Below are positions 24,823-31,873 of a stretch of DNA of 46,544 nt, piece by piece. The stretch spans positions 1 through 46,544 of the forward strand of contig CANSTU010000018.1 in NCBI GenBank assembly GCA_947650005.1, in the 5' to 3' direction. The translations under genes were made by a program, and so were the position numbers. The notes under the pieces are model-generated. The model did not search any database. It had not been told where the DNA came from and was given only the letters and a program-made list of their open reading frames with translations. The stretch is from an uncultured Lachnospiraceae bacterium (GTDB lineage: Bacteria > Bacillota > Clostridia > Lachnospirales > Lachnospiraceae). The stretch's first letter is position 1, and each line of letters starts with the position of its first letter.

Positions 24823-24866
24823 CAGGTGCCCATACACTGTTTTCATCACATAAGGAGGTAACCCCT

Positions 24867-26483
24867 ATGGCAGATGCAAAAATACTGGTTCATCCTGCCT
24901 TTCGTATCGGTACGATCTCTCCCCGGATCTACGGCGCCTTTCTTGAACCCATCGGCACCATGGTCAACGGGTGCATGTATAATCCCCGCCATCCTTCTGC
25001 GGATGGCAAGGGCTTCCGCCAAGACTTTATCAAGGCCTTGAAGGAAGCCGGACTGAAGGCCATCCGTCTTCCAGGCGGCAATTTCGTCTCCGGCTGGGAC
25101 TGGAAGGATTCCATCGGCCCTCTTTCGGAGCGAAAAGCGCACCTGGATCCTGCGTGGTTCCAGTACATCCCGAACGACGTGGGCCATGACGAGTATCTCC
25201 AATGGGCCGAATGCATAGGAGCGGAATCGATGTATACCGTCAACCTGGGCACGGGCACCATCCGGGATGCCATGGACGCCGTGGAATACACCAACCATCC
25301 CGAAGGAACCTATTGGTCCGATCTGCGCCGCAAAAACGGCCATCCCATGCCTTACGGCGTCAAAACCTGGTATCTTGGGAACGAAATGGACGGCCCGTGG
25401 CAGATCGGTTCCTGGGAAAAAGATCCCCGGGGCTACGGCGTAATGGCGCATGAAGTCTCCAAGGCCATGAAATGGACCAATCCCGGCATCGAAACCGCGG
25501 CCTGTGCTTCCTCCTCTCCTTTCCTCGCCCACTATCCTCAGTGGGATCTGGAAGTGCTGCAGGAATGCTATGAAACCGTGGATTATCTCTCGCTCCACCA
25601 CTATCATTCCGCCCCGGCGGGTGACTGGGCGGCCCTGTTGGGCGGTTCCTGCTATTTTGAAGACTACATCAGGACGGAAACAGCCCTCTGTGACTTCGTG
25701 CAGGCCAAGATGCGCTCCCCCAGAAAAATGATGCTTTCCTTTGACGAATACGGGACAATGGCACGGCCCTGCTCTAAGCTGAATCCCGGATACGGCCCTC
25801 ACAACCTGGCAGCTGCCCATTATCGTTTCGATCCGGACCGGAAATACCTGCGCTATGATCCGGATGACATGTCCAATGCAAGGCAATACCCGCAGCAAAG
25901 CGACATGTTCGATGCGCTGACCGCCGCATCCACTCTGCTGGTGTTCCTGCGCCATGCCGACCGCGTCAAGATCGCCTGTATGACCCATGGGATCAATTCC
26001 TTGGCAGCTGCAGACCGTCTGCACGTGTGGAAGGCCGGCGCCCATTATCCTCTCACCCAGCTCATGCAGTACGGTCAGGGTGTTTCCCTGCGTACAGCAG
26101 TGGAAGGGCCCACCTTTGATTTGCCCGGGTATGCCATCGACGACAATGCTCAGTATCAGTCCCGTGAAGGCCTTCCCTATCTGGATACAGCGGCAGCCGC
26201 TCAGGAGGAGAAAGGTGAATTGTGTGTCTTTGTCATCAACCGCCATCCACAGGACGAGATCTGTGCCGAAATCGATGTCAGTGCGTTTTCCGGCTATGAG
26301 CTGACGGAACATATTCAGATGTATTCCTCCGACCCGGACGCCACCAGTACCTGGGAGCATCCGGAGGCCGTAGTTCCGGAGGTCAACACGGAAACCAAGC
26401 AGGCCGGCGGAACTGTGAAAGCCGGATTCGCGCCGCTCTCCTGGAATGTCCTTCGGTTTTCTCTTCCCATGAAAAAAGCTTGA
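24867..26483 (+). CDS. GH51 alpha-L-arabinofuranosidase-like glycosidase
   Basis: The 538-residue protein has the GH51 N-terminal pattern ISPRIYGAFLEPIG and RLPGGNFVSGWDW. By hand numbering the acid/base is E173 in YLGNEMDGPW and the nucleophile is E294 in SFDEYGT, the usual spacing for GH51. The C-terminal beta domain ends in PLSWNVLRF. There is no signal peptide, so it trims imported arabinosides in the cytosol. The start follows TAAGGAGG; the frame is open further upstream but overlaps the previous gene. It is the third gene of the MarR-controlled operon. GH51 also includes endoglucanases, but the residues here favour arabinofuranosidase. Confidence 0.92.
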   Translation: MADAKILVHPAFRIGTISPRIYGAFLEPIGTMVNGCMYNPRHPSADGKGFRQDFIKALKEAGLKAIRLPGGNFVSGWDWKDSIGPLSERKAHLDPAWFQYIPNDVGHDEYLQWAECIGAESMYTVNLGTGTIRDAMDAVEYTNHPEGTYWSDLRRKNGHPMPYGVKTWYLGNEMDGPWQIGSWEKDPRGYGVMAHEVSKAMKWTNPGIETAACASSSPFLAHYPQWDLEVLQECYETVDYLSLHHYHSAPAGDWAALLGGSCYFEDYIRTETALCDFVQAKMRSPRKMMLSFDEYGTMARPCSKLNPGYGPHNLAAAHYRFDPDRKYLRYDPDDMSNARQYPQQSDMFDALTAASTLLVFLRHADRVKIACMTHGINSLAAADRLHVWKAGAHYPLTQLMQYGQGVSLRTAVEGPTFDLPGYAIDDNAQYQSREGLPYLDTAAAAQEEKGELCVFVINRHPQDEICAEIDVSAFSGYELTEHIQMYSSDPDATSTWEHPEAVVPEVNTETKQAGGTVKAGFAPLSWNVLRFSLPMKKA

Positions 26484-26498
26484 AGATTTGGAGTCCCC

Positions 26499-26520
26499 TG
26501 CGGCGGAATGATCCGCCGCA
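26499..26520 (+). terminator. Hairpin between GH51 and marR
   Basis: A perfect 9-bp GC stem (TGCGGCGGA / TCCGCCGCA) with loop ATGA, then AAAACCCTTTTTG rather than a U-run directly. Partial termination or stabilisation of the upstream mRNA would lower MarR synthesis. Confidence 0.5.
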
Positions 26521-26550
26521 AAAACCCTTTTTGTATACAGGAGGTGACCT

Positions 26551-26982
26551 ATCAAAACACCATTACATGTTGCACTAGCCGATGCATCCGCCTCCCACCG
26601 GAAAAGAAGCCGGGCCGAATTCCAAAAGCTTGATCTTTCGGAGGGCCAGCCCAAGGTATTGTCCTGCCTAATGGAACAGGAAGGCATCGTCCAAAAGGAG
26701 CTGGCACAGCAATGCCACGTAGAACCGGCCACCATGACCAGTCTGCTGCAGAAGATGTGTGCAGGCGGTCTGATCCAGAAAGAAAGCCTCACCGTCTCGG
26801 GAGGGAAGCGGGCGTATGGCATCTATTTAACAGACCTGGGCCGTTCTTATGCCCAAAAGGTCAATGACGTGGTCGATCGGATGGAACAGCTGGCTCTGCG
26901 GGATTTTACCCAGGAAGAAAAGCAGACCCTCCTGTCTCTTCTGGAGCGTCTCACCAAAAACATACAGGAAGGGCAGATTTAA
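26551..26982 (+). CDS. MarR-family regulator with apparent AUC start codon
   Basis: The 143-residue product has a complete MarR winged-helix: LHVALADASASHRKR at the N terminus, then QKELAQQCHVEPATMTSLLQKM as recognition helices and a wing with GGKRAYGIYLTDLG. No ATG, GTG or TTG precedes the conserved N terminus in frame; TGA lies two codons upstream. AGGAGG at 26539-26544 stands exactly six nt before ATC at 26551, so ATC appears to be the start. The next in-frame TTG (26659) or ATG would delete 36 or more conserved residues. The gene closes the operon whose promoter holds a MarR-type palindrome, so autoregulation is expected. A rare start would keep the repressor scarce. Alternatives are a recent ATG-to-ATC mutation or a base error. 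Confidence 0.82.
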   Translation: MKTPLHVALADASASHRKRSRAEFQKLDLSEGQPKVLSCLMEQEGIVQKELAQQCHVEPATMTSLLQKMCAGGLIQKESLTVSGGKRAYGIYLTDLGRSYAQKVNDVVDRMEQLALRDFTQEEKQTLLSLLERLTKNIQEGQI

Positions 26983-26994
26983 ATCTGCCCTTCC
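26967..26994. terminator. Bidirectional terminator between marR and aldo/keto reductase
   Basis: A perfect palindrome with 14-bp arms, starting GGAAGGGCAGATTT. The marR stop codon lies inside the right arm. It lies between two convergent genes. Confidence 0.7.
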
Positions 26995-26997
26995 AAA

Positions 26998-28128
26998 TTA
27001 ATTCTTTCCTTCAAAATGCTCCGCCACAGAACGCAGATGCTCTATGATCGGCAGATGCTGTGGGCATACGCCCTCACACTGCCCGCAGGCAATACACTCG
27101 CTGGCTTTCCCGAAATCAGCGGCCAGCTTTTCATAGTAAATTCCATTCGGCGTCCAGCCCTTTCCCTTCGCTTCCTGCATATCCCCATTGTATAAGAAGA
27201 AATACTTCGGAATGGCGATCTGTTTCGGGCATCCACTGGTACAGTAAGAACAGCCGGTACAGGGAATCGTGATATCCGCTTTGATAACGGATACGGCCTG
27301 ACGAATCAATTCCTTCTCCTGCTCGCACAGCGGCTTAAAATCTTCCATATAACTTATATTGTCTTCCAGCTGTTCCACATTGCTCATACCGGATAACACC
27401 ATCATCACGTTGTCCAGAGAAGCCGCGAAACGAATGGCCCAGGATGATATGGACATCTGCGGGGCATATGCCCGGAAAGAGGATTCCACGGCTTCCGGAA
27501 GGCTGGCCAGCGTACCTCCCTTGACCGGCTCCATGACGATCACCGGTTTTCCGTGTTTCGTAGCCACTTCATAGCACTGGGCTGACTGAATCCATTCATT
27601 GTCCCAGTCCAGATAGTTGATCTGAAGCTGTACAAATTCCATCTCCGGATGCTTCGTTAAGATCTCATCCAGAAGCTCGGCGCTGTCGTGGAAGGAAAAA
27701 CCGATGTTTTTCACCAAGCCCTGCTGCTTTTTCTCCACAATCCAGGAAAAGCAGTCCAGCTGTTCCATCTTCTGATAGCTTTCCGCCTCTAACCCGTGCA
27801 GCAGATAATAGTCAAAATAGGTTACGCCCGTTTTGGCCCGCTGTTCATTGAAAATCCGGTCCCGATCCTCAGGCGTCTCTATAAATCCCGCATGCAGCTT
27901 GGTTGCAAGCGTATAGGATTCCCTCGGGTGTCTATCCACAAGAGCCGTTTTGGTCACATTTTCGCTGTTAAAGCCGCAATACATCCATGCGGTGTCAAAA
28001 TAGGTAAACCCCTTCTCCAGGAAACGGTCCACCATGACCTTTACCTGTTCAACGTCCACATCCGCCGCGTTTGCCTGATTCACAAGCGGCAGACGCATCA
28101 GGCCAAAGCCCAGTTTCTTTTTTTCCAT
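26998..28128 (-). CDS. Aldo/keto reductase with C-terminal 2[4Fe-4S] ferredoxin domain
   Basis: The 376-residue protein has an aldo/keto reductase barrel with the tetrad positions visible: Asp and Tyr in YFDTAWMY, Lys in LATKLH and His in YYLLHGL. The last 110 residues carry two cysteine sets, CTGCSYCTSGCP and CIACGQCEGVCP, for two 4Fe-4S clusters. Such fused oxidoreductases are common in anaerobic Clostridia and Bacteroides; the substrate is unknown. The start at 28128 follows AAAGGAAG; an open extension of seven codons exists upstream. It is separated from the next gene upstream by a strong terminator hairpin, so it is probably transcribed on its own. Confidence 0.92.
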   Translation of the reverse strand: MEKKKLGFGLMRLPLVNQANAADVDVEQVKVMVDRFLEKGFTYFDTAWMYCGFNSENVTKTALVDRHPRESYTLATKLHAGFIETPEDRDRIFNEQRAKTGVTYFDYYLLHGLEAESYQKMEQLDCFSWIVEKKQQGLVKNIGFSFHDSAELLDEILTKHPEMEFVQLQINYLDWDNEWIQSAQCYEVATKHGKPVIVMEPVKGGTLASLPEAVESSFRAYAPQMSISSWAIRFAASLDNVMMVLSGMSNVEQLEDNISYMEDFKPLCEQEKELIRQAVSVIKADITIPCTGCSYCTSGCPKQIAIPKYFFLYNGDMQEAKGKGWTPNGIYYEKLAADFGKASECIACGQCEGVCPQHLPIIEHLRSVAEHFEGKN

Positions 28129-28199
28129 AAACTTCCTTTCCTGCCGCATCCTTTGCGGCTCTGCGATGCGAAATCCGCGCAGGCAGTTTCGCCTATGTA

Positions 28200-28239
28200 C
28201 AGTGTAATAAACAGGCCATCAAGCCTGTTTATTACACTG
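28200..28239 (-). terminator. Perfect 17-bp hairpin after the amino-acid-binding protein gene
   Basis: CAGTGTAATAAACAGGC and its exact reverse complement flank a 6-nt loop, 17 nt past the stop codon of the binding-protein gene. No U-run follows, as with other hairpins in this window. Confidence 0.65.
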
Positions 28240-28255
28240 CTTCCCTTTTTTGTGG

Positions 28256-29113
28256 TTACTGCGGATTCTGGGAAATATCGTTTCCAAAATATTTCATGGA
28301 CAGTTCGGAAAGTTCCCCAGACTCGCTCAATTCCGCAAGGGCTTCATTAATGGCGGTAAGCAGGGTGGCCGTCTCTTCCCCCTTACGCAGAGGGATCGCC
28401 ACATGAGAGGCATCCTCCGTCAGCGCCGCGATCCGAAGATTCCTGTCCGGATGGGCCTTCATATAATCGTAGTAAGTTAGTTCCGCATTGAGTGTGGCGT
28501 CTATGCGCCCGCTCAACAACAGTTCAAAGGTCTGGTTCAAATCATCCACGCCCGTCACCTCAGCGCCGTAGCTCTCCGCCAGCTCTGCATAGGTGCTGGA
28601 AATGGTGTTAGCAGTATGTTTGCCCGCCAAATCTTCAAAGGACTGGATCTCCTCATTATCGCCGTTCACGATGATAGCAGTCCTTATGTAACCGTAGGGG
28701 ACGGTAAAGTCGTATTTCTCCGCACGCTCATCCGTGATCTCCACGCCGTTCACCATCATGTCATACCGCCCGGCATCCAATCCGGCCAACAGACCGTCCC
28801 ATTCCCCTTCCACAAAGACAGCCGTCACGCCAAGCTTCTGTGCGATCCTTTGCGCCACCTCCACATCATACCCCACCAGATTGTCGTCCTCATCATGATA
28901 GGTCCAGGGAGCCCAGGTGCCCTCCATGGCCACCACGATCTCCCCCTTTTCCCGGATTTCACTCAGACGGTCGGAGGCTGTACTTTCCTCTGCCTGCGAT
29001 GCGCCGTCTCCCCCGGCTGCGGACGCCGGCTCCTTCTTAGAACAGCCGGACAGCGCCAACGTTCCCAATGCGAGAACAAGGGCCAGACCGGTTATGAATC
29101 CCTTTTTTTTCAT
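28256..29113 (-). CDS. Amino-acid ABC transporter substrate-binding lipoprotein (family 3)
   Basis: The 285-residue protein begins with a lipoprotein signal (ITGLALVLALGTLALSGC) and continues with the family-3 pattern IREKGEIVVAMEGTWAPWTYHDEDDNLVGYDVEVAQ and YDFTVPYG. Members bind polar amino acids, cystine or glutamine. No permease or ATPase gene is adjacent, so it is an orphan component here. The start at 29113 is set by GAGGGGAACG on the leader repeat. A near-consensus promoter lies about 150 nt upstream. A Cys/Met PLP enzyme lies upstream, which hints at cystine or methionine as ligand, but this is only context. Confidence 0.9.
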   Translation of the reverse strand: MKKKGFITGLALVLALGTLALSGCSKKEPASAAGGDGASQAEESTASDRLSEIREKGEIVVAMEGTWAPWTYHDEDDNLVGYDVEVAQRIAQKLGVTAVFVEGEWDGLLAGLDAGRYDMMVNGVEITDERAEKYDFTVPYGYIRTAIIVNGDNEEIQSFEDLAGKHTANTISSTYAELAESYGAEVTGVDDLNQTFELLLSGRIDATLNAELTYYDYMKAHPDRNLRIAALTEDASHVAIPLRKGEETATLLTAINEALAELSESGELSELSMKYFGNDISQNPQ

Positions 29114-29215
29114 AATCGTTCCCCTCTGCGTGCTGGGCACGCGCTCAAACCGAGGAGATTCCCTCTCCCCTCTTACCCATTGTTACTCTCAGCTTCCCGC
29201 TTAGCGGGCACTAGA
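29114..29215 (-). repeat. SD-carrying palindromic leader repeat, locus D (two units)
   Basis: In the leader RNA (minus strand): hairpin GATTGAAA/TTTCAGTC, then CTCCTTGATTCTAGTG, palindrome CCCGCTAAGCGGG; then CTCCTC, a palindrome (GCGTGC/GCACGC) and GAGGGGAACGATT before the ATG. CUCCUC pairs over six bp with GAGGGG of the ribosome site. Parts and order match loci A, C and E. Confidence 0.65.
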
Positions 29216-29260
29216 ATCAAGGAGACTGAAAAGTTAAAGTTTCAATCTTACTCCTGTGTT

Positions 29261-29289
29261 ATTATATATCAGGAACGGAAAATGGACAA
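29261..29289 (-). promoter_or_regulatory. Promoter of the amino-acid-binding protein gene
   Basis: On the minus strand TTGTCC (29289-29284), 17-nt spacer and perfect TATAAT (29266-29261). The transcript would carry a structured leader of about 140 nt. Confidence 0.75.
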
Positions 29290-29349
29290 ATACTTGTGTT
29301 GTATGCGTTGTTATGCTTTTTTGCTATAGTTGATTACAAAAGAGTCGTT

Positions 29350-30519
29350 TTATATTTTTGCCAAGGCCTGCTCCAGATCCTCCAGCAGCGCTTCCGTTCC
29401 TTCCAGGCCGCAGTGGATCCGGATCAATCCTCTGCCCTTTTCTCCCAACTGCAAAAACTTCAACTCTTCTTCGCTGGCGCCGGCCAACGGCGTGATGGCA
29501 AGGCTTTCAAATCCGCCCCAGGAGCATCCGATTTCAAAAACTTTCAGCTCGTTCACCAAACGCATGGCCGCCTCCGGTTCCGCTTTCAGCTGGAAACTCA
29601 TCAGGCCCGTATGGCCGGTCTGCTGTTTATTGATCAAGTCCGCCTGGGGATGGGACGCCAGGCCGGTATAATAGACCTTCTCCACTTTGGGGTGATTTTC
29701 CAGGAACGCAGCCACCTCCATGGCCGTCTTCTGATGCCTTTCCACCCGCAGATCCAGGGTACGCAGTCCCCGTATGGCCAGCCACGCTTCCATAGGCCCC
29801 AGAATACCGCCGAACCACTGCCTGATATTGTCCATCAATGTCTTCCCCAGCTTTTCATCCCGGACCGCCAAAATTCCGCCAATGATGTCGCTGTGTCCCC
29901 CGATATATTTCGACATGGTGTGCATCACAATGTCTATCCCCAAGGTTAACGGCTTCTGGTACAGCGGCGTACAAAAGCTGTTGTCTATGTATGTTTTCAC
30001 GCCATGGGCCTTCGCAATCTGCGCGGTTCCTTCGATGTCGAACACGGAAAAGACAAACGTGGCCGGGCTCTCCAGCACCATCAGGGCTGTATTGTCCCGA
30101 ATCAGGCTTTCCAGCTCATCCAGATCGCGCCCGTCCCAATAGGATACCGACATTCCCATCTGTGGAATGAAGTATTCGTTCAGCGCGCGTTTTACCGGCC
30201 CGTACACGTCCCGCAGACAGATGATATGGCTGCCTGCCTCGCATACTGCCAGAACTGCTGCAGAAAAAGCCGCCATCCCGCTGGCAAAAGCCACTGCCAT
30301 ACTCCCTTTTTCCAGTGCCGCCACCTTTTCCTCCAGGATATGTACCGTAGGGTTGGATACCCGGCCATACACATATTCCCCGGTTTTTCCCTGGTTCAGG
30401 TAGTCCTCCATCCTGTCGAAAATATGCAGGGAATTTAGGAATACCGGCGGCGTCACCGCGTTCAGATAGTCCTTTTGATGCTCCCCCGCATGCGTCAATG
30501 TCAACAATTCGTCCTTCAT
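29350..30519 (-). CDS. Cys/Met-metabolism PLP-dependent enzyme (cystathionine gamma-synthase/lyase family)
   Basis: The 389-residue protein matches the trans-sulfuration enzyme family. The PLP lysine is K204 in HTMSKYIGGHSD; the family pattern VYGRVSNPTVHILEEKVAALE and FASGMAAFSA is present near the N terminus, and YIDNSFCTP before the lysine. The family includes cystathionine gamma-synthase, cystathionine lyases, methionine gamma-lyase and O-acetylhomoserine sulfhydrylase; I cannot separate these by eye. AAGGAGGAG precedes the ATG. It is followed by the orphan amino-acid-binding protein gene with a promoter between. It borders the defence island and is the last ordinary metabolic gene before it. 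Confidence 0.9.
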   Translation of the reverse strand: MKDELLTLTHAGEHQKDYLNAVTPPVFLNSLHIFDRMEDYLNQGKTGEYVYGRVSNPTVHILEEKVAALEKGSMAVAFASGMAAFSAAVLAVCEAGSHIICLRDVYGPVKRALNEYFIPQMGMSVSYWDGRDLDELESLIRDNTALMVLESPATFVFSVFDIEGTAQIAKAHGVKTYIDNSFCTPLYQKPLTLGIDIVMHTMSKYIGGHSDIIGGILAVRDEKLGKTLMDNIRQWFGGILGPMEAWLAIRGLRTLDLRVERHQKTAMEVAAFLENHPKVEKVYYTGLASHPQADLINKQQTGHTGLMSFQLKAEPEAAMRLVNELKVFEIGCSWGGFESLAITPLAGASEEELKFLQLGEKGRGLIRIHCGLEGTEALLEDLEQALAKI

Positions 30520-30640
30520 CGCCCTTCTCCTCCTTTTTATCTGCTGCTATTCGCACGCCCGCCAGGATCCTGGACGGAAAAGGGCCTAAACCCCCTATCT
30601 TTTTCCAGTTCCTTTTATGCCGTGCATTTCAATAGACCCG

Positions 30641-31756
30641 TTATAGCCCGGGAACATGCCCCGCGACGAATTCCCGGAATGCCCTTACGGCATCCTTTTC
30701 CGGCGCATGGTTCCTCGCATCCAAAATGTAATTCAGGTTGCCTCCTGCTGCCTTGGAAACGGCCGTGCCCGCTCCATAGCTGCTCGTCAAACAGATCCTG
30801 TCAAAATCGTACCTACAGATCCCGTTATGATAATCTAAAAAATTCTCCTGGAATGCCTTCAAGGAATGGCTGTTGTTAACCTCTGGCAGCTTTAGGGTAT
30901 AAGGATATACCGCCAACAGGCGATCCGGACTCCCCACAATCCTCTCCATTTTCACGATACCGCCCTCTCTGTTGGGCACCGTAGAATAATAGAGCATATA
31001 GAGGGGACAGCCCAGGGTCTCCTTTAAGATTCCCAGGCTTTGGAACTTCAGCTTATCCGTGTCCCTATAATGATAAAGCGTCTCCCCTTCAACAGGGCCG
31101 TATTTCTTCTCGCTGAATATGGTGTGCTTTTTTACTTCGATCACTGCCTTGGCTCTCGCATTCTCATCCACCAAAACAATGTCCGCATCCCCCGGATAGA
31201 TATAATCGTCCCTGGATAAGTACACCTCCAGCGAAGATGAGGCGTACTGCAGCCCTTTGCGGCCTATGGCATGCGACTCCCTTCGCAGTCCGCGTATGAT
31301 TCCCTTCAGCTGATTCGCGCTTACCTCATACAATACCTCTTTCCCTGGGCAGCGCTCCAGATACTTTGTCATATTAAATAGGAACAAATGGTTTTCGGGA
31401 TCCGCCCAGGCGCCTGCTGGAATGTCCGGACATAAGAGATATTCCAGCTCAAACTGATTCTGCCTGCAAAAGCCCAGCAGGGTTTCTAGGCCATCTCTCC
31501 CGTCAACGGCGATGATTTTCCGATAGATCTCATCGCATTCCATGGAAAAAGGGCGATAGATGATCCGCTTGGTCCAAAGCCGCTTGGGAATCTTCCTTTT
31601 TTCCCAGTCCACAAAAAAGTCAAAGGTCACGCTGGACAAACCGTTATTTCTGAAATATTCGTTATCAAACCATTTCATCGGATCCCCGCAGTACGCATTA
31701 TAAGCCGCTATCTTCATCGGATCCTCCGCCCTGGCCAGAATTCCCTTCCGCAGCAT
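30641..31756 (-). CDS. PD-(D/E)XK nuclease-like protein of the restriction cassette
   Basis: The 371-residue protein is not a family I can name. Around residues 185-207 it has the pattern GDADIVLVDEN followed by AVIEVKKH, i.e. D, a short gap, then E-V-K, the core of PD-(D/E)XK nucleases. A lysine- and arginine-rich N-terminal half (KRKIPKRLWTKR) may contact DNA. Two good ribosome sites exist: GGGGAGG before 31756 and GGAGG before 31717; the longer form is given. It is the last gene of the DUF3788-methyltransferase-helicase series, 117 nt after the helicase. Its position suggests it is the cutting subunit, but the helicase also bears a GIY-YIG-like domain. Confidence 0.7.
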   Translation of the reverse strand: MLRKGILARAEDPMKIAAYNAYCGDPMKWFDNEYFRNNGLSSVTFDFFVDWEKRKIPKRLWTKRIIYRPFSMECDEIYRKIIAVDGRDGLETLLGFCRQNQFELEYLLCPDIPAGAWADPENHLFLFNMTKYLERCPGKEVLYEVSANQLKGIIRGLRRESHAIGRKGLQYASSSLEVYLSRDDYIYPGDADIVLVDENARAKAVIEVKKHTIFSEKKYGPVEGETLYHYRDTDKLKFQSLGILKETLGCPLYMLYYSTVPNREGGIVKMERIVGSPDRLLAVYPYTLKLPEVNNSHSLKAFQENFLDYHNGICRYDFDRICLTSSYGAGTAVSKAAGGNLNYILDARNHAPEKDAVRAFREFVAGHVPGL

Positions 31757-31873
31757 ACCCGCCTCCCCGCCGCATTCCCCTACGGCATCCCAATATAAAC
31801 CCAAAATCCTCGCCGAGAATCGGTTTTACATCCTCATTTTCCTCTGTATGGCCACAGCAAATCTAAGACCGGT

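Noticed and set aside
24846-26822. A 658-codon minus-strand open frame opposite the GH51 gene
   Set aside because: It is a composition-driven shadow of the GH51 and MarR genes and shows no recognisable domain.
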